Assembly: GCA_963663665.2 (NCBI GenBank) | Contig: CAXXKP010000001.1 | Span: 1,338,758-1,402,757 of the forward strand | Source of the DNA: SABI01 sp963663665 | GTDB lineage: Bacteria; Spirochaetota; Spirochaetia; Sphaerochaetales; Sphaerochaetaceae | Direction of reading: 5' to 3' | DNA length: 64,000 bases | The notes under the pieces: model-generated | The model's database searches: none | Seen by the model: the letters and a program-made list of their open reading frames with translations, nothing else | Told to the model about the DNA's origin: nothing | Shown: piece after piece, positions 33,273 to 42,024 of the stretch | Position numbering within the stretch: position 1 is the first letter of the stretch | How the letters are laid out: each line of letters starts with the position of its first letter | Translations under genes and position numbers: made by a program

Positions 33273-36224
33273 ATGATACATCACTCTTATAAGATAGAAG
33301 ATACTAAGGTTTCTAAGCGGCAATTGGGCCGCTTAGAAAGTCTTTACTCAATTGCTAATGGTCATATAGGCTTCAGAGGCTATCACATTGATCATTCATC
33401 TGTACACCAAAGTCATCTATTTATGAACGGGTTTTATGAAACATCTCGTATTGTCTATGGTGAAGATGCTTTTGGTTTCGCGAGGTGGAACCAGACAATG
33501 ATTCCACTGCCCGATATTCGTAGTATTCAAATACGGGTCAATGGTAAACCAATCGTAGTCGATGAAAAATCTATCCAACAGTATTCGAGGAGCCTCGATT
33601 TCCTTACGGGAGTATTTTCTTATTCATTCCAGACGAATGTTGATAAGAACATCTGTGTTACCTTGTCCGTTGAAACTTTTGTCTCTATGACTCATAAGTG
33701 TTGTGGTGGAGTAAAAGTATCTATCAAGACAAGCGAGGAAACTGATATTGAAATAATTCAAGGAATTATATATCCGACTGATCAAAGTGAAGAAAGTGAT
33801 GATCCAAGAAAACAGACGGCAATTATCAAGAAAATGATTGGGTCTGATTATTCATTCATTGAGAATGGAGAGAATGTTGAGGGGTTAGGTGGGACATTTA
33901 AAACGCATTTAAGTAATTTGTCTCTCCACCTTATGAGCCACAATACGTATAGTGGGAAACTACTCACTTCCAAAGGATACTACACAGACCTATCTTTTCC
34001 TACTATTTTGTATACTTTCCATGATAATTCCGTAAATTTTACAACTCTGTTCAATTATGAAAGTACAAAGGAAGAAGGACAACCTATATCCTACGAAAAA
34101 CTACATCAAAGTAGAAAATTCCTTATTGAGACAACCTACGAAAAATTGGTAGAGGAACAAAGATCCCATTATAAATTCTTTTGGTCTACTCACGATATCG
34201 TTGTAGAAGGAGATGATGAGATACAACGAGCGTTGAGATTAAACATATTCCAGTTACATCAATCAACAGGAACTGATGGTAAAACGAGTCTATCAGCAAA
34301 AGGGCTTACCGGCAGTGGATATGAAGGTCACTATTTCTGGGATACAGAAATTTATGGGATGCCATTTTTTACATTTTCTAGTCCATGTACCGCACGTTCT
34401 CTTATTTCATACCGGATTCGTATCCTTGATAAAGCTCGACAAAGGGCAAAAGAGATGAGCCAAAAGGGAGCATTATACCCTTGGCGAACAATAAACGGAT
34501 TAGAAGCATCAGCATATTTTCCGGCGGGAACTGCTCAGTATCATATTAATGCTGATATTGCTTACAGTATTTTGCAGTATATTGATGTAACTAAAGATTA
34601 TTCTATCTTACTTGAAGGAGCAGCTGAAGTTCTTTTCGAGACAGCACGGATGTATGCTGATTTGGGATTTTTCAAGAAAGGAGAATTTTGTATTCATCAA
34701 GTAACTGGTCCTGATGAGTACTCTGCACTTGTTGATAATAATACCTATACGAATGCTATGGTTCGCCATCACTTCAAAGGAGCTGCGAGAATTTATTATT
34801 ATTTACATCAGAATCATGGGAAACAACTTCAAAGTATAATAAGAAGTATTTCACTTGGAAAGGATGAGGTCGCATCATGGATAAAAGCAGCTGATTCTAT
34901 GAGACTTCCTTTTAATAAAGAAATTGGTGTCCATGCGCAAGATGAAAGATTTTTAGAGTTAGAAAAATGGAATTCAGAGAAGAAAGGTGAGATTAAGCAT
35001 CCTATGCTTCTTCATTATCATCCTCTTGTAATCTATCGTCATCAGGTAATAAAACAAGCAGATACTGTTCTTGCAATGTTCCTTTTATCACATGAATTTC
35101 CTATTTATGAAAAGAAAAGGAATTTTGATTTCTATCGCCCTCTTACTACAGGAGATAGCTCCTTAAGTGCTTGTGTTGAAGGAATTGTTGCCTTCGATTG
35201 TGGCTACATCGATTTAGGGTTTGAATACCTTAAAACTACAATACTCATGGACCTTTTCGACTTACACCACAACACGAGTGAAGGATTACATACTGCTGCA
35301 ATGGGTGGATCTTGGATGGCAATGATATATGGAATTGCTGGATTTAGATTCACTAATGGAGTTGTTCATTTCAGACCACAACTACCATCTTCTATTAACA
35401 GTATCGGATTTACTTTAATGATTAGTGGGAAACCATTACAAGTCCGTATTTCAAAAGAGACAACTACATATACATATGAGGGAAATATAACTTTGTTCCA
35501 CAGGAGTACCCTACTCGAAGTTCATCGTGAGATATCAGTATGCACAAAGCCTTCTTTAAAAGGGGTAATCTTTGATCTTGATGGTGTCATTACAAGTACC
35601 GACGAATACCATTATGAAGCTTGGAAGCGTCTTAGCGATGAAAATAGTTGGAATTTTGACAAAGATGTTAACCAGAGGCTAAGAGGTATTTCTAGAGAGG
35701 CTTCCCTTATGGTTATCCTTGAACATAATAAGAAGTCAATTTCTCCTGAAGATATAAAGACTCTTACTGATAAGAAGAATGAGTGGTATAAGAAGTCTCT
35801 TTACAACCTGAGTGAAAAAAATATACTTTCTGGAATCAAAGAATTGCTTATTAATCTGAGAAAAAATGGAATAAAGACTGCTGTAGCCTCTGCTAGTAAG
35901 AATGCACTTTTTATATTAGAACGACTTCATTTAACCTCATTTTTTGATCATATAGTGGATGCTGGAGAAGTCCTAAAAGGAAAGCCTGATCCTGAAGTAT
36001 TTTTAAGGGCAAGTATTGCCTTATCTCTTTTCCCTGAAGAATGTATCGGGATTGAAGATGCTCCGGCTGGAATTATTGCAATCAAAAGTGCTATGATGAG
36101 TTCGGTTGGAGTCGGAGGAGCAGTTAAAAATGTTGAATGTGACGTATATGTAAAAGATACGTCTCTCATTACATATGATCTGATCCAGAAAAATTTTCAT
36201 AATCTAAAAGGGATAATGCTATGA
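33273..36224 (+). CDS. Fusion of GH65 disaccharide phosphorylase and beta-phosphoglucomutase
   Basis: A 983-residue two-enzyme fusion. Residues 1-755 are a GH65 phosphorylase: N-terminal beta-sandwich (RLESLYSIANGHIGFRGYHI), catalytic barrel with GHYFWDTEIYGMPFFTF, and the general-acid Glu in VTGPDEYSALVDNNTYTNAM. From about residue 760 a HAD-type beta-phosphoglucomutase begins at GVIFDLDGVITSTDEYHYEAW. Its cap follows, then VASASKN, and GIEDAPAGIIAIKSA. GH65 phosphorolysis yields beta-glucose-1-phosphate, which the second domain converts to glucose-6-phosphate, so the fusion would channel the intermediate. The exact disaccharide (trehalose, kojibiose, nigerose or maltose) is not certain. The stop overlaps the GH4 start (ATGA). 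Confidence 0.9.
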   Translation: MIHHSYKIEDTKVSKRQLGRLESLYSIANGHIGFRGYHIDHSSVHQSHLFMNGFYETSRIVYGEDAFGFARWNQTMIPLPDIRSIQIRVNGKPIVVDEKSIQQYSRSLDFLTGVFSYSFQTNVDKNICVTLSVETFVSMTHKCCGGVKVSIKTSEETDIEIIQGIIYPTDQSEESDDPRKQTAIIKKMIGSDYSFIENGENVEGLGGTFKTHLSNLSLHLMSHNTYSGKLLTSKGYYTDLSFPTILYTFHDNSVNFTTLFNYESTKEEGQPISYEKLHQSRKFLIETTYEKLVEEQRSHYKFFWSTHDIVVEGDDEIQRALRLNIFQLHQSTGTDGKTSLSAKGLTGSGYEGHYFWDTEIYGMPFFTFSSPCTARSLISYRIRILDKARQRAKEMSQKGALYPWRTINGLEASAYFPAGTAQYHINADIAYSILQYIDVTKDYSILLEGAAEVLFETARMYADLGFFKKGEFCIHQVTGPDEYSALVDNNTYTNAMVRHHFKGAARIYYYLHQNHGKQLQSIIRSISLGKDEVASWIKAADSMRLPFNKEIGVHAQDERFLELEKWNSEKKGEIKHPMLLHYHPLVIYRHQVIKQADTVLAMFLLSHEFPIYEKKRNFDFYRPLTTGDSSLSACVEGIVAFDCGYIDLGFEYLKTTILMDLFDLHHNTSEGLHTAAMGGSWMAMIYGIAGFRFTNGVVHFRPQLPSSINSIGFTLMISGKPLQVRISKETTTYTYEGNITLFHRSTLLEVHREISVCTKPSLKGVIFDLDGVITSTDEYHYEAWKRLSDENSWNFDKDVNQRLRGISREASLMVILEHNKKSISPEDIKTLTDKKNEWYKKSLYNLSEKNILSGIKELLINLRKNGIKTAVASASKNALFILERLHLTSFFDHIVDAGEVLKGKPDPEVFLRASIALSLFPEECIGIEDAPAGIIAIKSAMMSSVGVGGAVKNVECDVYVKDTSLITYDLIQKNFHNLKGIML

Positions 36225-37579
36225 ACATTGTATTAATTGGTGCTGGTAGTGCACAATTCGGGTTAGGTACTCTTGGCGATATATTTCAGAGTACAATTCT
36301 TCAGAATTCCCATATTTCATTAGTCGATATCAATCCAAATGCTCTTGATATTGTCTACCAAAAAGGAGTGCGGTTTCTAGAAAAGAATCCTCTTCCTTTT
36401 ACATTAAGTCAAACAACAGACAGAAAAGAAGCGCTTGTAGGAGCAGACTTTGTTATCATAAGTATCGAGGTAGGCAGTAGATTTGCTCTTTGGAACGACG
36501 ACTGGACTATTCCACAACAATATGGAGTTCCTCAAGTATATGGAGAGAATGGTGGTGTTGGTGGTATTTTTCATGCTCTACGTATTACTCCACCAATTTT
36601 AGATATTTGTGAAGATGTTGCTCGCATTTCTCCCCAAGCTTGGGTGTTCAATTATTCGAATCCAATGACTTCTATTACCACAGCAGTATTAAGAAGATAT
36701 CCTGAAATGAAGTTTGTCGGTCTCTGTCACGAAGTGCTTTCTCATGAAAAATATCTTCCTATTATCTTAGATACACCTTTTGAGAATTTGGAACTTCGAA
36801 GTGCTGGATTAAATCACTTCAGTGTACTTCTCGAAGCACGTTATAAGGACACGAATCAAGATGCGTATGCAGACATCCTAAAAAATGCTCCTTCTTTCTT
36901 TGAGAAAGAAATTGGATTCTCAGACTTATTAGAATACGTATTACGAACAGGGAAAGTGCCTCAAACAGAGGGTAACTCGCATAGACCTATAATTGACCAT
37001 CCACATAGTGAAAAACCATGGGCAGATAGAACATTATTCAAGACCCTCCTCGAGACCTACCAATTACTTCCTATTACGAGTGATTCTCATCTTGGAGAGT
37101 ATATTTCATGGGCAAGTGACGTGAGTGATCATAAAGGAATAAAAGATTTTTATACAATCTATCAAATGATGTTAGCTCAAGAAAAACCTGAAATTGAATT
37201 AACACGACATGAAAGATTGATTTTGATTATGGAAGGAATAGTCGGTAATACAGGCTATGAAGAGCCTGCTGTGAACGTGATGAATAAAGGATTGATCCCA
37301 AGTCTTCCTCATGACATCGCAGTTGAGGTCCCCGCTAAAGTGTATCATAATCACTTTGATCCAATTGCATTCCCTAATTATCCTAAAGGATTTTCTTCAT
37401 TACTCACAAATTACTATGGGACCTATGATTTAACAGTCCAAGCAATTTTAGAGAAGAAGAAGAGTCTTGTGATTCAAGCAGTTATGGCAAACCCCGTTGT
37501 TCACTCAATTCATAATATAAAAGAAATGGTAGATGTGATGCTTTCTCAACAGCAGAAATACCTCTCATATCTTACATAG
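36221..37579 (+). CDS. GH4 alpha-glycosidase (NAD+ and metal dependent)
   Basis: A 452-residue family 4 glycosidase. The NAD-binding start is IVLIGAGSAQFGLGTLGDIF; NYSNPM, the metal-site GLCHEVLSH and GLNHFSVLLEARY follow. GH4 enzymes cleave glycosides by a redox-elimination mechanism that uses NAD+ and a divalent metal bound by this Cys and His. The sequence is of the alpha-glucosidase/alpha-galactosidase (AglA/MelA) type, and neighbours favour alpha-glucosides. It overlaps the preceding fusion gene by four bases and ends the operon, three bases before the convergent LacI gene. Confidence 0.9.
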   Translation: MNIVLIGAGSAQFGLGTLGDIFQSTILQNSHISLVDINPNALDIVYQKGVRFLEKNPLPFTLSQTTDRKEALVGADFVIISIEVGSRFALWNDDWTIPQQYGVPQVYGENGGVGGIFHALRITPPILDICEDVARISPQAWVFNYSNPMTSITTAVLRRYPEMKFVGLCHEVLSHEKYLPIILDTPFENLELRSAGLNHFSVLLEARYKDTNQDAYADILKNAPSFFEKEIGFSDLLEYVLRTGKVPQTEGNSHRPIIDHPHSEKPWADRTLFKTLLETYQLLPITSDSHLGEYISWASDVSDHKGIKDFYTIYQMMLAQEKPEIELTRHERLILIMEGIVGNTGYEEPAVNVMNKGLIPSLPHDIAVEVPAKVYHNHFDPIAFPNYPKGFSSLLTNYYGTYDLTVQAILEKKKSLVIQAVMANPVVHSIHNIKEMVDVMLSQQQKYLSYLT

Positions 37580-37582
37580 AGG

Positions 37583-38551
37583 TCAGCTATTATAATCAAT
37601 CAGATATGGTGTAATTTTTTGTATGATCGGAGGGAGATCATTTCCCTCCTTTATCAGCTGTAGAAGAGTCTCAGCTGCTAGAGTCCCAATTTCACTAGGT
37701 CCTTGGCTAATAGTAGATAATTGCATATACCGAGTTGGTCGTATTCCATCAAAACCAACTATTCGTAAAGAAGCACCTTTCTCTTTTACGGCTCTCATCA
37801 CACCTAATGCAATTTCATCACAGTAGCAAAACACACCATCATACTGATTTGTTGCTATAATTTTCAGTCCAATCTCATAACCATCCTCTTCACTTAGAGA
37901 GGCTTTAAAGAATCCAGCAGTGGCAGTATAACCTTGAATTTTCAACCCTTCTTTAAATCCTTCTAGTCTCTCCTCATTTCCTTTGCTCGAGGGGATGATT
38001 GAAACATAGCAAACTCTCTTTGCTCCCTTCTCAAGTAAATAGGATGAAGCTAATACGCCTCCATTGAAGTTATCTACATATATGCAATGGTGATCAAGTT
38101 GAGGATAATCTACATAGAGATATCTTACATTCCAGCTATGTAATAAATTCTTTTCTGGCTCATTAAGACCAAAAGCAAATACAATAAGAGCAGAGACTTG
38201 GGCATCAAGAATTTTTTGTATAACTTTCGGATTATGTTTTTCATAGTTAAATAGAATTACATCTATGCCACGTTCTCTAAATGTGTGATAGATAGTTTCA
38301 AATATTTCAAAGAAGTAATGATTCCCTAAATCAGGAAGTAGTAGCCCTATAGAAGTTTCTATAATATCATTTCTTGCTAGCTTACTTGCTACAACACTAG
38401 GAGTGTACTGGCGTGCTTTAATTACATCTAAGACTTTTGTCCGTGTCTTACCAGAAACATTTGCGCTATTATTGAGAACTCTTGATACGGTTCCAATTCC
38501 TACTCCTGCCTCTTTTGCAATATCAGCAATAGTAGTTTTCTTAGGTTTCAT
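37583..38551 (-). CDS. LacI-family transcriptional repressor
   Basis: A 322-residue regulator. The HTH is TIADIAKEAGVGIGTVSRVL, followed by the hinge region RQYTPSVVASKLARN. A periplasmic-binding-like sugar domain follows, with IGLLLPDLGNHYFFEIFETI, YVDNFNGGVLASSYLLEKGA and FDGIRPTRYMQLSTISQG. It is convergent with the alpha-glucoside operon, separated by three bases, and is the obvious repressor for the palindrome at 29768-29783. The inducer is probably the transported sugar or a phosphorylated product. Confidence 0.9.
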   Translation of the reverse strand: MKPKKTTIADIAKEAGVGIGTVSRVLNNSANVSGKTRTKVLDVIKARQYTPSVVASKLARNDIIETSIGLLLPDLGNHYFFEIFETIYHTFRERGIDVILFNYEKHNPKVIQKILDAQVSALIVFAFGLNEPEKNLLHSWNVRYLYVDYPQLDHHCIYVDNFNGGVLASSYLLEKGAKRVCYVSIIPSSKGNEERLEGFKEGLKIQGYTATAGFFKASLSEEDGYEIGLKIIATNQYDGVFCYCDEIALGVMRAVKEKGASLRIVGFDGIRPTRYMQLSTISQGPSEIGTLAAETLLQLIKEGNDLPPIIQKITPYLIDYNS

Positions 38552-38636
38552 AACGATAGTCTAGTTTTTTACGTTTTATTAGTCAATGTTATCGTCAATT
38601 CATCTTTAAAGAAGCATTTTCTTCAGCAAGGTTATG

Positions 38637-39503
38637 TTATACGATAGGGACTTCTTGCCAGAATCCGTGGTACAGTATATCAATCGTTCTATAACCTTTC
38701 TGTACAAGTAAATCGTCAGCTCCAGAAAAGAAGAAATCTAATTGAGAGCTTTCGTGTGCATCACTGTTAAGAGTTACACAAATATCAAGCTCCTTACATA
38801 ATCCAAGTATATGAGGAGATGGATAAATCTCTTTTGTAGCTCCACGTGCCATCCCGCCAGTGTTTACCTCTATTCTTGTATGATGTTTTGCAGCAACTTT
38901 TAAGAACTTATTGACTGTTTTCTGATACCATTGACTTGTTTGATCAAAAAAGATGTTTTCTTTATTATGCTTTTTTATGAGGTCGCAATGCCCAAGAATA
39001 TCAAAGGTGTGTTGATGTATCATTTCTTCTTGAAGGAAATAATAATGATTTACAAAAGCTTGAATATCGTTATTAAAATTATCAATAAGGAGCGTATTGA
39101 ATTCTTCAATAGGGCCATCAACAGAAAGGTATTTACCACTTTTCGTGTGAAACATTGAATGAACAGAGGCAATAGAATAGTCAAGGGAACCAATATATTC
39201 ACTCCCAATAAGCTCACCAGTTTGTTCTAAATAATCGCACTCGAGGCCTACATAAATTTCAATTCTATCTTTATATTGGTTCTTAAGGCGATGTAATTCT
39301 TCTATATAATAGGGGAAATCATCTTTTTTCATGTGCCATTCATCATCAATAATAAATGGAGTGTGACACGAGAAACCTAAAGAAGAGAATCCTTTCGATA
39401 AAGCTTTTTGTACGTATTCTTCCAGAGGTCCATGCCCATCATCAAGGCCACAGTGTGTATGATAATTACTTAAATCGCGATGACTATCCATAGCAAATAT
39501 CAT
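38637..39503 (-). CDS. PHP-domain phosphatase, histidinol-phosphatase (HisK) type
   Basis: A 288-residue metal-dependent phosphoesterase. PHP motifs in order are NYHTHCGLDDGHG, FSCHTPFI, GLECDYLE, VNTGGMA and TLNSDAHESSQLDFFF. These His/Asp/Glu motifs build the trinuclear metal site. Similarity is to HisK/YtvP-type histidinol phosphatases, but no his genes are nearby, so another phosphate ester is possible. The start is uncertain: ATG at 39503 or four codons later, with no clear ribosome site. It lies upstream of the LacI gene on the same strand, with an 85-base gap. Confidence 0.8.
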   Translation of the reverse strand: MIFAMDSHRDLSNYHTHCGLDDGHGPLEEYVQKALSKGFSSLGFSCHTPFIIDDEWHMKKDDFPYYIEELHRLKNQYKDRIEIYVGLECDYLEQTGELIGSEYIGSLDYSIASVHSMFHTKSGKYLSVDGPIEEFNTLLIDNFNNDIQAFVNHYYFLQEEMIHQHTFDILGHCDLIKKHNKENIFFDQTSQWYQKTVNKFLKVAAKHHTRIEVNTGGMARGATKEIYPSPHILGLCKELDICVTLNSDAHESSQLDFFFSGADDLLVQKGYRTIDILYHGFWQEVPIV

Positions 39504-39820
39504 ATATGAAAAGAAAAAAAGAAAAAAGGTCTTATCCTCGTCAAATAAGAGCGTTTTTCTTACACTTGATTTTTCAAAATAGGTATGCCGTTTTTATCAG
39601 ATTATCGTGCAATATTCATTTTAGATGAAGTCAATTTTAGATATGCCAAAGCAATTATGTCTATTTAATTATGGATGATTACAACGAATACTGTGAGTAG
39701 ATAAAAAGATAACGTTTACATGTACATAAAAAATGGTTGGAGATATCAGTGGTTATAAAATTAGAGAATATTTTTTTCATAACACATTAAAAATCCTAAC
39801 TTGTTTACTAGGAGGCAAAT
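39504..39820. other. Divergent intergenic region between the PHP gene and the second sugar operon
   Basis: About 317 AT-rich bases without a supported gene. It carries an inverted repeat (TCTTAT/ATAAGA) close to the PHP gene. It also has a half LacI-like sequence AACGTTTACA near 39713, about 100 bases before the dehydrogenase gene. A ribosome site ACTAGGAGGCAAAT ends the region. No complete operator was found. Confidence 0.45.
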
Positions 39821-40993
39821 ATGATTGAAGGAAGTACGGTTGTTGCTGCAAAAAAGCATTTTACCTATGCGATGGTCGGTGGTGGTCCTGGTGCTTTTAT
39901 AGGTGACGTTCATCGCATAGCAATACGAATGGATAATAGAGCTACACTCGTTACAGGTGTTTTTTCAAGCGATTCAGTGAAAAGCAGAGAATTTGGGCGT
40001 ACATTAGGGCTGGATTCTTCTCGGTTATATGACAATTATCAGCAGATGGTTGAAATGGAATCATTGAGAGAGGATAAGGTAGACTTTATTGTAATTGTAA
40101 CCCCTAACGCATCCCACTACCCAATAGCAAAAGCATGCTTAGAACATAATTTCCATGTGGTATGTGATAAGCCACTTACTATTACCGCAAAACAAGCGGA
40201 AGAATTGGTAAACCTTACTTCATCCCATAATCTTCTTTTTGGAGTGACCTATACATATACAGGATATCCAGTAGTGAAGCAAATTCGGCATCTTATCAAA
40301 GAAGGCAAAATTGGTGCTCTACGCTTTGTGAATGCAGAATACCCCCAAGAATGGCTTGCAACACGTAGTGAAGATGAAGGGAATAGGCAAGCAGCATGGA
40401 GAACTAACCCAGAACTCTCGGGGGCATCCAATTGCGTTGGAGATATTGGCTCACATGCAGAAAATTTAGTAGCAACGACAACAGGGCTTTCTATAAAAAG
40501 AGTAAGTGCTCGTCTTGATCATTTTGTTGAAAATCGAGTTCTTGATGATAACGCGACGATTATGGTCGATTACCATGGAGGTGCTAAGGGGCTATACTGG
40601 ACTAGCCAGATTGCTGTTGGCTCAGACAATGGATTGAAAGTCCGAATTTACGGGGATAAAGGGTCTATTACATGGTTGCAAGAGGATCCAGACCATTTTA
40701 CTCTCTCGATGTTAGGAGAGCCTACTCGATTTTACTCACGTGGAAGAGATTCTTTTTCTCCTGATAGTCAAAAATTTAGTCGCCTGCCTTCCGGGCATCC
40801 TGAAGGTGTCTTTGAGGCTTTTGCAAATATCTACCAAGCCTTTATTACTCGTTTGGAAACCTATGAAGTGAGTGATAAAGTTGATACGAGTTCACTAGAG
40901 TTCCCTACGGTGGAACAAGGATTAGAAGGGGTGAAATTTATCGAGGCTTGTGTTGCCTCCTCATTAAAAGATGCAGCTTGGATAACCATATAA
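39821..40993 (+). CDS. Gfo/Idh/MocA-family NAD(P)-dependent dehydrogenase
   Basis: A 390-residue oxidoreductase. The Rossmann start is FTYAMVGGGPGAFIGDVHRI; the family motif EKP appears as VVCDKPLTITAKQAEELV. The C-terminal substrate domain has GDIGSHAENLVATTTGLSIK. Such enzymes oxidise or reduce sugars or inositols at a hydroxyl or keto group. It opens an operon with a sugar epimerase and an RbsABC-like importer, so it probably acts first on the imported compound. The particular sugar or cyclitol cannot be read from sequence. A strong ribosome site, GGAGGCAAAT, precedes the ATG. Confidence 0.88.
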   Translation: MIEGSTVVAAKKHFTYAMVGGGPGAFIGDVHRIAIRMDNRATLVTGVFSSDSVKSREFGRTLGLDSSRLYDNYQQMVEMESLREDKVDFIVIVTPNASHYPIAKACLEHNFHVVCDKPLTITAKQAEELVNLTSSHNLLFGVTYTYTGYPVVKQIRHLIKEGKIGALRFVNAEYPQEWLATRSEDEGNRQAAWRTNPELSGASNCVGDIGSHAENLVATTTGLSIKRVSARLDHFVENRVLDDNATIMVDYHGGAKGLYWTSQIAVGSDNGLKVRIYGDKGSITWLQEDPDHFTLSMLGEPTRFYSRGRDSFSPDSQKFSRLPSGHPEGVFEAFANIYQAFITRLETYEVSDKVDTSSLEFPTVEQGLEGVKFIEACVASSLKDAAWITI

Positions 40994-41015
40994 ATTTAAA
41001 AAAAGGAGATTTTCT

Positions 41016-42008
41016 ATGGGACGACCTGTAACGTTATTCACCGGACAATGGGCAGACCTGCCCTTTGAAAAAGTATGTGAGATAGTATCTTCTCAAGGCT
41101 ATGATGGAGTAGAGATTGCCTGCTGGGGTGATCACATGGACGTAAAAAAAGCTGCAACAGATCCCTCCTACGTAGCAAATAAGAAAGAGATTTTGAAAAA
41201 ATACAACCTTGGTTGTTGGGCATTAGGTAATCACCTTGGTGGTCAATGTGTTGGAGATGCCTTTGGTGATCCTCGACTTGATGGGTTTGCTCCTAAAGAG
41301 ATCCGTGGTGATGGCGAGAAAATTAGAGAATGGGGAATTGAACAGATGAAATACACTGCCCGTTCAGCAGCTAATATGGGCTGTGGTGTAGTCACAGGTT
41401 TTATGGGATCTCCCATTTGGAAGTATCTCTACTCCTTCCCCGCTACTAGTCAACAGATGGTCGATGATGGGTACGCTCTGATAAAAAAATTGTGGACTCC
41501 AATCTTAGATGTTTTTGATGAAGTAGGAGTGAAATTTGCTTTAGAGGTCCATCCCTCAGAGATTGCCTATGATTATTATAGTGCAATGAGACTTCTTGAA
41601 GAGTTTGAGTATAGAGACACGTTAGGATTTAACTTTGATCCATCACATCTCATTTGGCAAGGGGTCGACCCTGCTCTATTTTTCAGGGATTTTGCTAAGC
41701 AAATATATCACATCCATATTAAAGATGCGTACGTGAAACTAGATGGAAGGAGTGGAATCCTTGGCTCTCATCTCCAATTTGGTGATATGAGAAGAGGTTG
41801 GAATTTTGTCTCTCCTGGGCATGGTGATGTGAATTTTGAGTTTATCATTCGAGAAGCGAATAATGTAGGCTACAAAGGTCCTCTATCAGTTGAATGGGAA
41901 GATAATGGGATGGAGCGAATCTTCGGTGCAAAAGAAGCCTTAGATTTTGTTCATAAGATTGATTTTGAACCATCTAATGTCATATTTGACAAAGCGATGG
42001 AAAACTAG
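41016..42008 (+). CDS. Sugar phosphate isomerase/epimerase (xylose-isomerase-like TIM barrel)
   Basis: A 330-residue AP-endonuclease-2-like TIM barrel. Metal-site segments are FALEVHPSEIAYDYYSAMRL (Glu), LGFNFDPSHLIWQGVDPALF (Asp-His), YHIHIKDAYV (His-Asp) and LSVEWEDNGMERI (Glu). This is the IolE/IolI/xylose-isomerase-like group that isomerises or epimerises sugars and cyclitols. It follows the dehydrogenase by 22 bases, with AAAGGAGATTTTCT before ATG. The pair is common beside RbsABC-type importers for unusual sugars or their keto-derivatives. Confidence 0.88.
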   Translation: MGRPVTLFTGQWADLPFEKVCEIVSSQGYDGVEIACWGDHMDVKKAATDPSYVANKKEILKKYNLGCWALGNHLGGQCVGDAFGDPRLDGFAPKEIRGDGEKIREWGIEQMKYTARSAANMGCGVVTGFMGSPIWKYLYSFPATSQQMVDDGYALIKKLWTPILDVFDEVGVKFALEVHPSEIAYDYYSAMRLLEEFEYRDTLGFNFDPSHLIWQGVDPALFFRDFAKQIYHIHIKDAYVKLDGRSGILGSHLQFGDMRRGWNFVSPGHGDVNFEFIIREANNVGYKGPLSVEWEDNGMERIFGAKEALDFVHKIDFEPSNVIFDKAMEN

Positions 42009-42024
42009 GGACAGGAACCCTTAC

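Noticed and set aside
39710..39725. LacI-type operator before the second sugar operon
   Set aside because: Only one half resembles an operator (AACGTTTACA). The other arm does not match, so I do not call it a site.
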